Source of the DNA: Mycolicibacterium gilvum
GTDB taxonomy: Bacteria > Actinomycetota > Actinomycetes > Mycobacteriales > Mycobacteriaceae
Assembly: GCF_900454025.1 (NCBI RefSeq)
Contig: NZ_UGQM01000001.1
Location: 2,294,001 to 2,358,000, forward strand
Length of the DNA stretch: 64,000 nucleotides
Direction: 5' to 3'
The notes under the pieces were generated by a model, which worked only from the letters and a program-made list of their open reading frames with translations, searched no databases and was not told where the DNA came from. A program made the translations under genes and the position numbers. Below, in pieces: positions 50,591-59,564 of this stretch (the stretch's first letter is position 1; every line of letters starts with the position of its first letter).

Positions 50591-53179
50591 ATGGCGAGTA
50601 AGACCGCGGCACGCTCTTCCGCACGTCAGACCAGGTCGAAGCCCGCTCCGCGGGGCGGAGGCAGGTCGGCGCGCCCTGCCGCGCCCCGCCGCAAACCGGC
50701 TCCGCGCAAGCCTGCTCGACGCAACTCTTCGGCCATCTCGACGGCGGGCACCGCCGTCGGCAAAGGTGTGCGCGCCGGCTGGCTGATGGTGGCCAAGGGG
50801 GCGGGAAGCACCGCGCGCTCGGTGGGACGGGCCCGCGAACTCGAACCCGGCCACCGACGTGACGGCATCGCGTTGGCCCTGCTGGGACTGGCGGTCATCG
50901 TGGCGGCGAGTTCCTGGTTCGACGCGGCCCGGCCGGTCGGCGCGTGGATCGACACCACCGTGCGGGTGCTGATCGGCGCCGCGGTGGTGCTGGTGCCGGT
51001 ACTGCTCGCCGTCGTCGGCGTCACGCTGATGCGTTCCGAGCCGGACCCCGAGGCCAGGCCGCGGCTGATCCTGGGTTCGGCGATGGTCGCGCTGCCCGCA
51101 CTCGGACTGTGGCACCTCTGGGCAGGGGCGCCGGCGGACCCGGTGGAGCGCCGGCACGCCGGCGGATTCCTCGGTTTCGCGCTCGGCGGACCGCTGTCGG
51201 ACGGGCTGACCGCGTGGATCGCGGCCCCGCTGCTGTTCATCGGCGTGCTGTTCGGGGTGCTGCTGCTGACCGGGACGACCATCCGCGAGGTCCCCGCGAC
51301 CGTGCGCGACATGTTCACCACGCGTTGGCGCGATGACGACGATGAGTACTACCACGATTCCTACGACGGCGACGACTACTACGACGAGGACCACGACGGC
51401 GACCACGACGACAACCGCGCCGACGACTTCTCCGACGGGTACTACGACGAGCAGATCGGCGACCCCGACGACGAGGCTCAGTGGCCCGCCGCCGCGCAGC
51501 CCACGGTGCCGCTGACCCGTCCCGACGGCCCGACCGGCACGCCGATGGAGAACTACCCGCTGGTCGACGAGGACGACGACGTCGCCGCGCCCGTCGCCGC
51601 GCCGGCCGTCACGTCACGCAAGAAGACGCCCAAAGAGCCGAAGCTCTCGCTGGACCGGGTGGTCGAGGGACCCTACGTGCTGCCCCCGCTCGATCTGCTC
51701 GTGGCCGGGGAGCCGCCGAAGCGCCTCACCGCGGCGAACCAGCAGATGACCGACGCCATCAGCTCGGTGCTGCAGCAGTTCAAGGTCGACGCCGCCGTCA
51801 CCGGCTGCACCCGGGGGCCGACCGTGACCCGCTACGAGGTCGAGCTCGGGCCGGGTGTCAAGGTCGAGAAGATCACCGCGCTGCAGCGCAACATCGCCTA
51901 CGCCGTGGCCACCGAGAGCGTGCGCATGCTGGCGCCGATCCCGGGCAAGTCGGCGGTGGGTATCGAGGTGCCCAACATCGATCGCGAGATGGTGCGCCTG
52001 GCCGATGTGCTGACCGCGCCGTCGACCCGCCGCGACCACCATCCGCTGGTGATCGGTCTGGGCAAGGACATCGAGGGTGATTTCATCTCGGCGAACCTCG
52101 CGAAGATGCCCCACCTGCTGGTGGCCGGCTCGACGGGCTCGGGCAAGTCCAGCTTCGTCAACTCCATGCTGGTGTCGCTGCTGGCCCGGGCCACCCCCGA
52201 CGAGGTCAGGATGATCCTGATCGACCCGAAGATGGTGGAACTCACCCCGTACGAGGGCATCCCGCACCTGATCACGCCGATCATCACCGAACCGAAGAAG
52301 GCCGCCGCGGCGCTGGCCTGGCTCGTCGAGGAGATGGAGCAGCGCTACCAGGACATGCAGGCCTCGCGGGTGCGCCACATCGACGTGTTCAACGACAAGG
52401 TGCGGTCCGGTGAGATCACGGCGCCGCTGGGCAGCAACCGGATCTACAAGCCGTACCCGTACATCCTGGCGATCGTCGACGAGCTCGCCGACCTGATGAT
52501 GACCGCGCCGCGTGACGTCGAAGAGGCGATCGTGCGGATCACGCAGAAGGCACGCGCGGCGGGCATCCATCTGGTCCTGGCCACGCAGAGACCGTCGGTC
52601 GACGTCGTCACGGGTCTGATCAAGACCAACGTGCCGTCGCGGCTGGCATTCGCGACGTCGTCGCTGACCGACAGCCGCGTCATCCTCGACCAGCCCGGCG
52701 CCGAGAAGCTGATCGGCATGGGCGACGGCCTGTTCCTGCCGATGGGCGCCAACAAACCCATCCGGCTGCAGGGCGCGTTCATCACCGACGAGGAGATCCA
52801 CGCGGTCGTCACGGCGACCAAGGACCAGGCCGAGCCGGAGTTCGTCGAGGGCGTCACCGCGGTCAAGGCCGGGGAACGCAAGGACGTCGACCCCGACATC
52901 GGCGACGACATGGACGTGCTGCTGCAGGCCGTGGAGCTGGTGGTGTCGTCGCAGTTCGGTTCGACGTCGATGCTGCAGCGCAAGCTGCGCGTCGGGTTCG
53001 CCAAGGCGGGCCGGCTGATGGACCTGATGGAGACTCGCGGCATCGTGGGCCCGTCGGAGGGATCGAAGGCGCGTGAGGTGCTGGTCAAGCCCGACGAGCT
53101 CGCCGGGACGCTGGCCCTGATCCGCGGCGGCAGTGACGCCGACGGCGCCGACGGCGAGGACGACGAAACGGATTTCTAG
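50591..53179 (+). CDS. ftsK: DNA translocase FtsK
   Basis: 862 residues. Septal DNA pump that aligns chromosome ends for dif recombination. Basic N-terminal tail, about four membrane helices between residues 85 and 235, an acidic Asp/Tyr-rich linker (about 245-330, with long runs of D and Y), and a C-terminal motor with Walker A GSTGSGKSSF near 512 and Walker B-like LAIVDELADLM, and the ATQRPSVDVVTG segment. A gamma winged helix closes the protein. Length and position match Rv2748c. Start based on the leaderless promoter and the homologous M-A-S-K-T. Confidence 0.93.
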   Translation: MASKTAARSSARQTRSKPAPRGGGRSARPAAPRRKPAPRKPARRNSSAISTAGTAVGKGVRAGWLMVAKGAGSTARSVGRARELEPGHRRDGIALALLGLAVIVAASSWFDAARPVGAWIDTTVRVLIGAAVVLVPVLLAVVGVTLMRSEPDPEARPRLILGSAMVALPALGLWHLWAGAPADPVERRHAGGFLGFALGGPLSDGLTAWIAAPLLFIGVLFGVLLLTGTTIREVPATVRDMFTTRWRDDDDEYYHDSYDGDDYYDEDHDGDHDDNRADDFSDGYYDEQIGDPDDEAQWPAAAQPTVPLTRPDGPTGTPMENYPLVDEDDDVAAPVAAPAVTSRKKTPKEPKLSLDRVVEGPYVLPPLDLLVAGEPPKRLTAANQQMTDAISSVLQQFKVDAAVTGCTRGPTVTRYEVELGPGVKVEKITALQRNIAYAVATESVRMLAPIPGKSAVGIEVPNIDREMVRLADVLTAPSTRRDHHPLVIGLGKDIEGDFISANLAKMPHLLVAGSTGSGKSSFVNSMLVSLLARATPDEVRMILIDPKMVELTPYEGIPHLITPIITEPKKAAAALAWLVEEMEQRYQDMQASRVRHIDVFNDKVRSGEITAPLGSNRIYKPYPYILAIVDELADLMMTAPRDVEEAIVRITQKARAAGIHLVLATQRPSVDVVTGLIKTNVPSRLAFATSSLTDSRVILDQPGAEKLIGMGDGLFLPMGANKPIRLQGAFITDEEIHAVVTATKDQAEPEFVEGVTAVKAGERKDVDPDIGDDMDVLLQAVELVVSSQFGSTSMLQRKLRVGFAKAGRLMDLMETRGIVGPSEGSKAREVLVKPDELAGTLALIRGGSDADGADGEDDETDF

Positions 53180-54216
53180 GTCTTGGCGACCACGTACATC
53201 GCCTGACCCGGGATCCGCAGGATCGGGATCCGTCGCGGCACGCCGAACCCAGCCTGACGCAGCCATTCGTGCAGCTGCGCCGGCGGGTGCACCTGGGAAC
53301 CGGAGCTGAGATAGACGAACAGTCCCAGCACGTTGGCCTGCGCCGACGTGGCGTGGCCGGGCTCGGCGAACGCGTCCATCACGGCCAGCGTCCCGCCCGG
53401 CGCCAGCGCGTGGTGGATCCTGCCGAACAGCGCGACGGTCTCCTCGGCGCTCAGGTGGTGCAGCAGGTTGAAACACAACACGGCGTCATAGCCGCCACCC
53501 AGCGCGGCGGTCGTCACGTCGCCGTCGCGGTGGGTCACCCGGTCGGCCATCCCGGCGTCGGCGATCACCCGGCGCCCGACGGCTGCGCTGCCGGGCAGGT
53601 CCAGCACCGTCGCGGCGAGCGTCGGGTACCGACGGCACAGCTGGGCGGAGTACCAGCCGTGACCGCCGCCGAGATCCAACAGCGACCGCGGCTTGCCGGG
53701 CAGCCGCAACTTGCGGGCCACCTCGCCGGCGCTGAGCCGGGCGAGCTCCAGCTGGCCGCCGATGTAGCGCTGCCAGTACGGGTCGCCGGGTGGTGCGTCG
53801 TGATGTGCGGCGGGCCGGCCTGTGCGGGTCACCTCGTCGAGGTTCGCCCACCAACTCCAGTAGTCGGCGGTGCCCGCGACATACTGCGCGACCGACAGCT
53901 TCGACGCGGGGTCGAGCCAGCGCCGTGACGAGCGGGTGAGCCGGTAGCGCCCTGAGCGGCACCTGACGTGGCCGCCCGAGCGCAGGCAATCGAGGATCAG
54001 CCGGGTCGGCACCGGGTCCAGACCCAGGTCGGCCGCGAGTTCGGCGGCGGTGCCGGGGCGCCGGGCCAGCCGGGCGGTCAGCCCGGTGCGGACCGCGGTG
54101 ATCATGACCGCCGACAACGCCATACCGCCCCACGCCTCGGCGGCCGCGGTCGGGACGACACCCGCGCGCAGCGCGAGCCGTTCGGCGGCGTTGGCGCCGC
54201 GCAGAGAAAGCCTCAT
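53176..54216 (-). CDS. O-methyltransferase, plant-COMT-like (family 2)
   Basis: 346 residues. N-terminal winged-helix dimerisation domain (residues 20-115) and a C-terminal SAM domain with LLDLGGGHGWYSAQLCRRYP near 180, VLDLPG and LCFNLLHHLSAEETVALFGRIH. The architecture is that of hydroxyl methyltransferases acting on small aromatic molecules in secondary metabolism. The ATG at 54216 has a GGAAGG site about 11 nt away; an ATG at 54252 lacks one. It is divergent from the UbiA gene, so the cluster is an OMT facing UbiA and type III PKS genes. Convergent with ftsK, overlapping it by 4 bp. Confidence 0.87.
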   Translation of the reverse strand: MRLSLRGANAAERLALRAGVVPTAAAEAWGGMALSAVMITAVRTGLTARLARRPGTAAELAADLGLDPVPTRLILDCLRSGGHVRCRSGRYRLTRSSRRWLDPASKLSVAQYVAGTADYWSWWANLDEVTRTGRPAAHHDAPPGDPYWQRYIGGQLELARLSAGEVARKLRLPGKPRSLLDLGGGHGWYSAQLCRRYPTLAATVLDLPGSAAVGRRVIADAGMADRVTHRDGDVTTAALGGGYDAVLCFNLLHHLSAEETVALFGRIHHALAPGGTLAVMDAFAEPGHATSAQANVLGLFVYLSSGSQVHPPAQLHEWLRQAGFGVPRRIPILRIPGQAMYVVAKT

Positions 54217-54347
54217 GTTTCGCGGACCTTCCGTTCCGGATTTAACTACCATGTCAATAGACCTGCCCGCGGCGATTACCGTTTCGCGGTGCGGTCGTCA
54301 CGAGGGGAGACCCCACGATCACGGTCTGTGCGCGAACGACGCCCGTC

Positions 54348-55169
54348 GTGCTGGTTCGCGCCCGTGCGCTGATCAGCGCCGGTCACCCCGGGCCGTCGGT
54401 GGCCATCACCGCCCTGGTCGCGCTGCTCGCCGCGCTGTCGGGTTCCCGGGGCGGCGATTTCGCCCTGGCCGTCACCGCGATGCTCGCTGGTCAACTCTCG
54501 ATCGGATGGTCCAACGACGCCGCCGATGCGCGGCGCGACGCCGCGGCGGGACGGCGCGACAAACCTGTCGTCACCGGCGCGGTGTCCGTGCGTGCGGTGT
54601 GGGTCGCCGCCGTCGCTGCCCTAGTGACCGCCCTGTCCCTGGGCCTGGCGCTCGGCGTGCCCACCGCACTCCTGCTCGCGGTGGTCGTCGGCGCCGGATG
54701 GGTCTACAACCTCGGCGCGAAGGCGACGACGGCGTCGGGCCTGATGTACATCCTCGGGTTCGGGCCGTTGCCGGCGTACGCGGCGAGCGCGCTGCCCGGT
54801 CAGCCGCTCCCGCAGTGGTATGCGACCGCGGCGGCGGCGCTGGTCGGTCTCGGGGGGCACTTCGCGAACGTGCTGCCCGACCTGGCGGCCGACCGGGCCA
54901 CCGGTGTCGCGGGGTTGCCTCAGCGGGTCGGGGCGCGTTGGGGTCCCGGTGCGGTGCGCGCGTCGGCGCTGATCCTGCTGTTGTCGGCGTCGGTTCTACT
55001 GCTCTTCGCGTCCGGAGGCCATCCGGTCGCGTGGGTCGGGCTCGGTGTCGCGGCGCTGCTCGCCGTGATCGCCGCCCTCGGAACCGGCAGGGTGCCGTTC
55101 GCCGCGGCGTTCGGGATCGCCGCCGTCGACGTCGTGCTGCTCGTGGTGGTCGGCTATGCCCAGGCCTGA
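54348..55169 (+). CDS. UbiA-family prenyltransferase
   Basis: 273 residues with about eight hydrophobic helices. Both Asp-rich prenyl-diphosphate motifs are present: N56-D-A-A-D60 (NDxxD) and D178-L-A-A-D182 (DxxxD). It should move a prenyl group from an isoprenoid diphosphate to an aromatic acceptor in the membrane. The surrounding genes suggest the acceptor is the product of the type III PKS encoded immediately downstream. The two reading frames overlap by 14 bp. Start is GTG at 54348; no better start is visible. It is not the menaquinone enzyme by sequence that I recall (MenA), but I cannot exclude a housekeeping quinone role. Confidence 0.82.
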   Translation: MLVRARALISAGHPGPSVAITALVALLAALSGSRGGDFALAVTAMLAGQLSIGWSNDAADARRDAAAGRRDKPVVTGAVSVRAVWVAAVAALVTALSLGLALGVPTALLLAVVVGAGWVYNLGAKATTASGLMYILGFGPLPAYAASALPGQPLPQWYATAAAALVGLGGHFANVLPDLAADRATGVAGLPQRVGARWGPGAVRASALILLLSASVLLLFASGGHPVAWVGLGVAALLAVIAALGTGRVPFAAAFGIAAVDVVLLVVVGYAQA

Positions 55170-56229
55170 CGGCAACCCGATCCTGTCGGTCCGCTCGGTG
55201 TTCCCGGCGCACCGGTATCCGCAGGCCGAGCTCAGCGACGCCGTAGCCGAGCTGAGCGGGCTGTCCGCCGACCAGCGTGCGCAACTCGGCCGTCTGCACG
55301 CGCACGCAGGGGTCGAACACCGCCACACCGCGCTGCCGCTGAGCGGGTACGCCGCGCTGCGCACCGTCGAGGCGTCCAACGACCGCTATGTCGACGAGGC
55401 CGTCGACCTCGGTGAGCGGGCACTGCGCAGGGCGCTCTCGGCGGCGGACGTCGACCCGGCCGATCTCGACGCGCTGTTCGTCACCTCGGTGACGGGGGTG
55501 ACGGTGCCGTCGCTGGACGCCCGCCTCATTCCCCGGCTGGGCCTTCGACCCGACATCAGACGGGTGCCGATCTTCGGGCTCGGCTGCGTCGCCGGGGCGG
55601 CAGGGCTGGCCAGGCTGCACGACTATCTGCTCGCCTGGCCGCAGCACCACGCCGCGCTGCTCGCGGTCGAGATCTGCTCGCTGAGCTGGCCGACGACGCG
55701 GATCACCACCGCCGATCTGGTGGTCACCGGACTGTTCGGCGACGGTGCGGCAGCGGTCGTGGCCGGCGGCGGTGGCACTCGGGACGCGCCACGGGTCCTT
55801 GCCACGCGCAGCGAGGTCTACCCCGACAGCACCGACGCGCTGGGCTGGCGCCTGGGCGACGACGGATTCCGGATCGTGCTCACCGCCGAACTCGCCGACG
55901 TCGTCGAGAGGTACCTCGCCGGCACCGTCACCGCGTTCCTGGCCGAGCACGACCTCACCGTCGAGGAGATCAGCGCATGGGTGTGCCACCCGGGAGGTCC
56001 GAAGGTGCTCGACGCGGTGCAGAACAGCCTGAAACTGCCCGACAGTGCGCTCGCGCTGAGCCGGCGCTCGCTGGCCGAGGTCGGCAACGTGTCGTCGGTG
56101 TCGGTGCTGCACATCCTGGAGGAGACGCTCGGGCAGGTCGCCGGCGAGAGGCCGCCGCCCGGGTCGACGGGGCTGATGATCGGCCTCGGTCCGGGGATCA
56201 GCGCCGAACTGGTCCTGCTGCGGTGGTGA
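55156..56229 (+). CDS. Type III polyketide synthase (chalcone/stilbene synthase family)
   Basis: 357 residues. Homodimeric ketosynthase with the complete triad: C144 in F-G-L-G-C-V-A-G-A-A-G, H278 in W-V-C-H-P-G-G-P-K and N311 in V-G-N-V-S-S-V-S-V-L. It extends an acyl-CoA starter with malonyl-CoA units to make alkylresorcinols, pyrones or similar rings. Long-chain starters are usual for mycobacterial members such as PKS18 and PKS10/11. Its ATG lies inside the end of the UbiA gene. It is convergent with argA. The cluster lies between ftsK and argA, where M. tuberculosis has no such genes. Confidence 0.93.
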   Translation: MPRPDGNPILSVRSVFPAHRYPQAELSDAVAELSGLSADQRAQLGRLHAHAGVEHRHTALPLSGYAALRTVEASNDRYVDEAVDLGERALRRALSAADVDPADLDALFVTSVTGVTVPSLDARLIPRLGLRPDIRRVPIFGLGCVAGAAGLARLHDYLLAWPQHHAALLAVEICSLSWPTTRITTADLVVTGLFGDGAAAVVAGGGGTRDAPRVLATRSEVYPDSTDALGWRLGDDGFRIVLTAELADVVERYLAGTVTAFLAEHDLTVEEISAWVCHPGGPKVLDAVQNSLKLPDSALALSRRSLAEVGNVSSVSVLHILEETLGQVAGERPPPGSTGLMIGLGPGISAELVLLRW

Positions 56230-56238
56230 CCGGCCCGC

Positions 56239-56760
56239 TCACAGCAGCAACAGCATCCTGGTGTTGCCCAGGATGTTGGGCTTGACGTAGGACAGGTCGA
56301 GGAACTCCGCGACGCCGGTGTCGTAGGAGCGGCACATCTCCTCGTACACCTCCGCCGTGACCGGCGTGCCCTCGATCTCCTGGAATCCGTGCCGGGCGAA
56401 GAAGTCGACCTCGAAGGTCAGCACGAAGATCCGCTGCAGCCGCAGGTCGGCCGCCACGGTGAGCAGCCGCTCGACGATCGCGTGTCCCACACCGCGACCG
56501 CGCACCTTCGGATCCACCGCGACCGTGCGGACCTCGCCGAGGTCCGACCACAACACGTGCAGTGCGCCGCAGCCGACCACCTCGCCGTCGACCTCGGCCA
56601 CCCAGAACTCCTGGACCGACTCGTAGAGCGTGACGAGGTTCTTCTCCAGCAGGATGCGGCCCGCATAGATGTCGACCAGGGCCTTGATGTGCGGAACGTC
56701 GGATGTCCGCGCACGGCGCACCACAGGCCGGTCGTCGGAGGCGTCCCCAGGTGCGCTCAT
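56239..56760 (-). CDS. argA: GNAT acetyltransferase, N-acetylglutamate synthase ArgA
   Basis: 173 residues. GNAT fold with motif A RTVAVDPKVRGRGVGHAIVERLL near residue 76. The order (ftsK, argA, pgsA3) and the YAGRILLEKNLVTLYESVQEFWVAEVDGEVVG-type N-terminus match Rv2747, which makes N-acetyl-L-glutamate for arginine synthesis. ATG at 56760 gives the homologous start (MSAPGD...); a frame extension upstream overlaps the divergent pgsA3. Confidence 0.87.
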   Translation of the reverse strand: MSAPGDASDDRPVVRRARTSDVPHIKALVDIYAGRILLEKNLVTLYESVQEFWVAEVDGEVVGCGALHVLWSDLGEVRTVAVDPKVRGRGVGHAIVERLLTVAADLRLQRIFVLTFEVDFFARHGFQEIEGTPVTAEVYEEMCRSYDTGVAEFLDLSYVKPNILGNTRMLLLL

Positions 56761-56790
56761 GCTCCGAAGGGTATCGGCATGTGCAACCAG

Positions 56791-56796
56791 TATTCT
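56791..56796 (+). promoter_or_regulatory. -10 hexamer of pgsA3 (leaderless)
   Basis: TATTCT six bases before GTG 56803. It lies in the gap between argA and pgsA3 and supports 56803 over the ATG at 56779. Confidence 0.45.
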
Positions 56797-56802
56797 GTGG
56801 CG

Positions 56803-57399
56803 GTGCCGGGACAACCACATACCGATCCTGTGGTCCCACGCGCCCGCGTAGCGAACATCGCGAACGTGCTCACAGGCATCCGGATGGCGCTGGTACCGGT
56901 GTTCCTGGTGGCGTTGTTCGTCGGAGACGGTCACGAAACCTTCTGGCGGCTAACCGCATTCACGATCTTTCTGGTCGCGGTGATCACCGACCGCCTCGAC
57001 GGCGCCCTGGCGCGCAGTTACGGCATGGTCACCGAGTTCGGAACGCTGGCCGACCCGATCGCCGACAAGATGCTCATCGGGTCCGCGCTCGTCGGGCTGT
57101 CGATCCTCGGCGACCTGCCGTGGTGGGTCACCGTCGTGATCCTGGTGCGTGAGGTCGCGGTGACGGTGCTGCGGCTGGTGGTGCTGCGCCGTGGTGTCAT
57201 CCCGGCCAGCCGGGGCGGCAAACTCAAAACGTTGGTGCAGGCGGTGGCGATCGGCCTGTTCGTGATGCCGCTGTCAGGGGCGTGGCTGACCGGCGCGTGG
57301 GTGATCATGGCGGCCGCGGTGGTGCTGACCGTGTTGACCGGCGTCGACTACTTCGTGTCGGCCGTCCGGGACTGGCGGCGCCAGTCGCCGGGTCGGTGA
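56803..57399 (+). CDS. pgsA3: CDP-alcohol phosphatidyltransferase PgsA3
   Basis: 198 residues from GTG. Integral membrane enzyme of the PgsA type with the CDP-alcohol motif, here D-R-L-D-G-A-L-A-R-S (positions about 60-70) followed by D-P-I-A-D-K, and about four to five membrane helices. The orthologue Rv2746c is annotated as a phosphatidylglycerophosphate synthase. Homologues sometimes start eight codons further upstream (ATG 56779); the hexamer placement favours 56803. Followed by clgR after 69 bp. Confidence 0.88.
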   Translation: MPGQPHTDPVVPRARVANIANVLTGIRMALVPVFLVALFVGDGHETFWRLTAFTIFLVAVITDRLDGALARSYGMVTEFGTLADPIADKMLIGSALVGLSILGDLPWWVTVVILVREVAVTVLRLVVLRRGVIPASRGGKLKTLVQAVAIGLFVMPLSGAWLTGAWVIMAAAVVLTVLTGVDYFVSAVRDWRRQSPGR

Positions 57400-57408
57400 G
57401 CGTTTTCG

Positions 57409-57435
57409 GGAACCATCTCGGCGACTTCCGGCGTT
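57409..57435 (+). promoter_or_regulatory. SigE-type promoter of clgR
   Basis: GGAAC at 57409-57413 (within GGGAACC) and CGTT at 57432-57435, separated by 18 bp. This is the extracytoplasmic stress promoter pattern I know for SigE in mycobacteria, where SigE drives the clgR operon. Confidence 0.6.
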
Positions 57436-57468
57436 GATCTAGTCAGTCGAGGCAAGGGAGGACGCGCG

Positions 57469-57783
57469 ATGACGGCATTGGTGCGTGAGGTGATCGGCGA
57501 CGTGCTGCGTCGCGCCCGGATCGAGCAGGGCCGGACCCTGCGGGAAGTCTCCGATTCGGCGCGGGTCAGCCTGGGCTATCTGTCCGAGGTCGAGCGGGGT
57601 CGCAAAGAGGCCTCCAGCGAACTGCTCAGCGCGATCTGCACCGCTCTGGACGTCCCGTTGTCGCGGGTGCTCTCCGAAGCCGGCCAGGAGCTGGCGGTCG
57701 AGGAGTCCCGCGCCCCTGCCCCGAAGATCGACGTCACCACGAAGGTCGTCATCCCGCAGTTCGTCTCCATGGCGGTGGCCTGA
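57469..57783 (+). CDS. clgR: Transcriptional regulator ClgR
   Basis: 104 residues. XRE helix-turn-helix at residues 12-65 ([37 protein letters not shown], in part). ClgR (Rv2745c) activates Clp protease genes and the envelope-stress operon and is itself degraded by ClpP, consistent with a hydrophobic C-terminus ending in A-V-A. Good GGAGG ribosome site. First gene of clgR-pspA-pspM. Confidence 0.92.
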   Translation: MTALVREVIGDVLRRARIEQGRTLREVSDSARVSLGYLSEVERGRKEASSELLSAICTALDVPLSRVLSEAGQELAVEESRAPAPKIDVTTKVVIPQFVSMAVA

Positions 57784-57904
57784 GTGGTTCCCCGTGCAGG
57801 GGTGTGGCGATCTGCGCGGAACCGATAAGTTGGGGTCAGGTGCTGCGGCGACGCGGCCACGGATCTCGGTAACGACGACACAGACGTAAGGCGGGAACGA
57901 ACTC

Positions 57905-58723
57905 ATGGCCAATCCGTTCACCAAGGCGTGGAAGTACCTGATGGCGCTGTTCAGCTCCAAGGTCGACGAGTATGCCGACCCGAAGGTGCAGATCCAGCAG
58001 GCCATCGAGGAGGCGCAGCGCCAGCATCAGGCACTGACGCAGCAGGCGGCCCAGGTGATCGGCAACCAGCGTCAGCTGGAGATGCGGCTCAACCGCCAGC
58101 TCGCCGACATCGAGAAGCTGCAGGTCAACGTCCGCCAGGCACTGACGCTGGCCGACCAGGCCGTGGCCGCCGGCGATACGAACAAGGCGACCGAGTACAA
58201 CAACGCCGCCGAGGCGTTCGCCGCGCAGCTGGTGACCGCCGAGCAGAGCGTCGAGGACCTCAAGGGTCTGCACGACCAGGCGTTGCAGGCCGCGGGTCAG
58301 GCCAAGAAGGCCGTCGAACAGAATGCGATGATGCTGCAGCAGAAGGTCGCCGAGCGCACCAAGCTGCTGTCCCAGCTGGAGCAGGCCAAGATGCAGGAGC
58401 AGGTCAGCTCGTCGCTGCGGTCGATGAGCGAGCTCGCCGCGCCCGGGAACACGCCGAGCCTCGACGAGGTGCGCGACAAGATCGAACGTCGCTACGCCAA
58501 CGCGATCGGCTCGGCCGAATTGGCGCAGAACTCCGTGCAGGGCCGGATGCTCGAAGTGCAGCAGGCCAGCGTCCAGATGGCCGGGCACTCGCGTCTGGAG
58601 CAGATCCGGGCCTCGATGCGCGGTGAGCAGCTGCCCGCCGGGGGCAACGCCGCGGCCGCGCCGAACCCGACCCCGGCGGCCCCGGCCGCCAACCCGGCGC
58701 CGGAAAACCCGTTGTCGCAGTAA
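57905..58723 (+). CDS. pspA: Phage-shock/IM30-family protein PspA (35-kDa antigen)
   Basis: 272 residues. Mostly helical, coiled-coil PspA/IM30 protein that assembles on stressed inner membrane. Family blocks include [35 protein letters not shown] at the start and [10 protein letters not shown] near 165. An Ala/Pro-rich tail of about 25 residues ends the protein. Matches the 35-kDa antigen Rv2744c. It lies 121 bp after clgR and 19 bp before pspM. Confidence 0.93.
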   Translation: MANPFTKAWKYLMALFSSKVDEYADPKVQIQQAIEEAQRQHQALTQQAAQVIGNQRQLEMRLNRQLADIEKLQVNVRQALTLADQAVAAGDTNKATEYNNAAEAFAAQLVTAEQSVEDLKGLHDQALQAAGQAKKAVEQNAMMLQQKVAERTKLLSQLEQAKMQEQVSSSLRSMSELAAPGNTPSLDEVRDKIERRYANAIGSAELAQNSVQGRMLEVQQASVQMAGHSRLEQIRASMRGEQLPAGGNAAAAPNPTPAAPAANPAPENPLSQ

Positions 58724-58742
58724 CTTCCATGGAGAGTGTGTG

Positions 58743-59555
58743 GTGAGTACCCGGACCGGACGCCCTGACGCCTGGCGCTCGATGGCCCAGCGCGGGATCG
58801 ACACCGCCGCCGAATGGTCGGGTCTGGTGGCCGATCGGCTCAGTGCGGCCGCCGATCCGCGGGCCAAGCTGCTGCGCAAGCGGCGGCGCGCACTGCGCCT
58901 CGGGGTGTTCCTGACGGTGTCGGCGGTGTTCTGGGTCGCGATGACCGCGCTGGTGGCCGTGTGGGACACCCCGGTGTGGGCGTTGTTCATCCCGTCGCCG
59001 ATCGCGGTCGGTGCGGCGTTCCTGGCCACGCTGGCGTTCCTGCGGTACCGGTGGCTGCGCGGGGAACCGCTTCCGCCGCAACGCATCACGCGTCACCTTC
59101 CGCCATGGGGCTCGGCCGCGCGGCAACCGATGGCGGCGCTGACGACCTCCGAGCGCGGGCTGTTCTCACTGCTGGGCATCATGGAGCGCGGACAGTTGCT
59201 GCCCGCCGGTGAACTGCTCGAATTGCGGGTCGCCGCGGAGCAGACCGCGGCCACCATGGTCGCCACGTCCGCGGAGGTGGTCTCGATGGAGAAGGCGGTC
59301 AAGTCCTCTCCGCAGTCGCGGGCCTATCTGACACCGACCATCGCGGCGTTCACCGCCCAACTCGACCAAGGCGCCCGGCAGTACAACGAGATGGTCGGTG
59401 CCGCCGCCCAACTGGTGTCGGCGGCGAACTCCGGCACGTTGTCGAGCTCGCCGATGTCGGCGCGGCGTTATCGCGACGAACTCGGCATGGCCACCGATCG
59501 CCTGAAGGGCTGGGCCCAGGCGTTCGACGAACTGGGTCGGCTGCGCGGGGCCTGA
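58743..59555 (+). CDS. pspM: Integral membrane partner of PspA, PspM
   Basis: 270 residues, the same size as Rv2743c (PspM). A basic N-terminus (KLLRKRRRALR) precedes two hydrophobic helices (LGVFLTVSAVFWVAMTALVAVW and ALFIPSPIAVGAAFLATLAFLRY, residues 55-105), then a soluble, helical C-terminus. PspM binds PspA at the membrane in mycobacteria. GTG start. The M. tuberculosis operon has a fourth gene (pspN, Rv2742c) that I do not find here; the next gene is convergent. Confidence 0.88.
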   Translation: MSTRTGRPDAWRSMAQRGIDTAAEWSGLVADRLSAAADPRAKLLRKRRRALRLGVFLTVSAVFWVAMTALVAVWDTPVWALFIPSPIAVGAAFLATLAFLRYRWLRGEPLPPQRITRHLPPWGSAARQPMAALTTSERGLFSLLGIMERGQLLPAGELLELRVAAEQTAATMVATSAEVVSMEKAVKSSPQSRAYLTPTIAAFTAQLDQGARQYNEMVGAAAQLVSAANSGTLSSSPMSARRYRDELGMATDRLKGWAQAFDELGRLRGA

Positions 59556-59564
59556 GCCCGCCGC

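Noticed and set aside
51614..53476. A 620-codon minus-strand frame opposite ftsK
   Set aside because: The FtsK motor motifs are on the plus strand; the antisense product has no recognisable domain.
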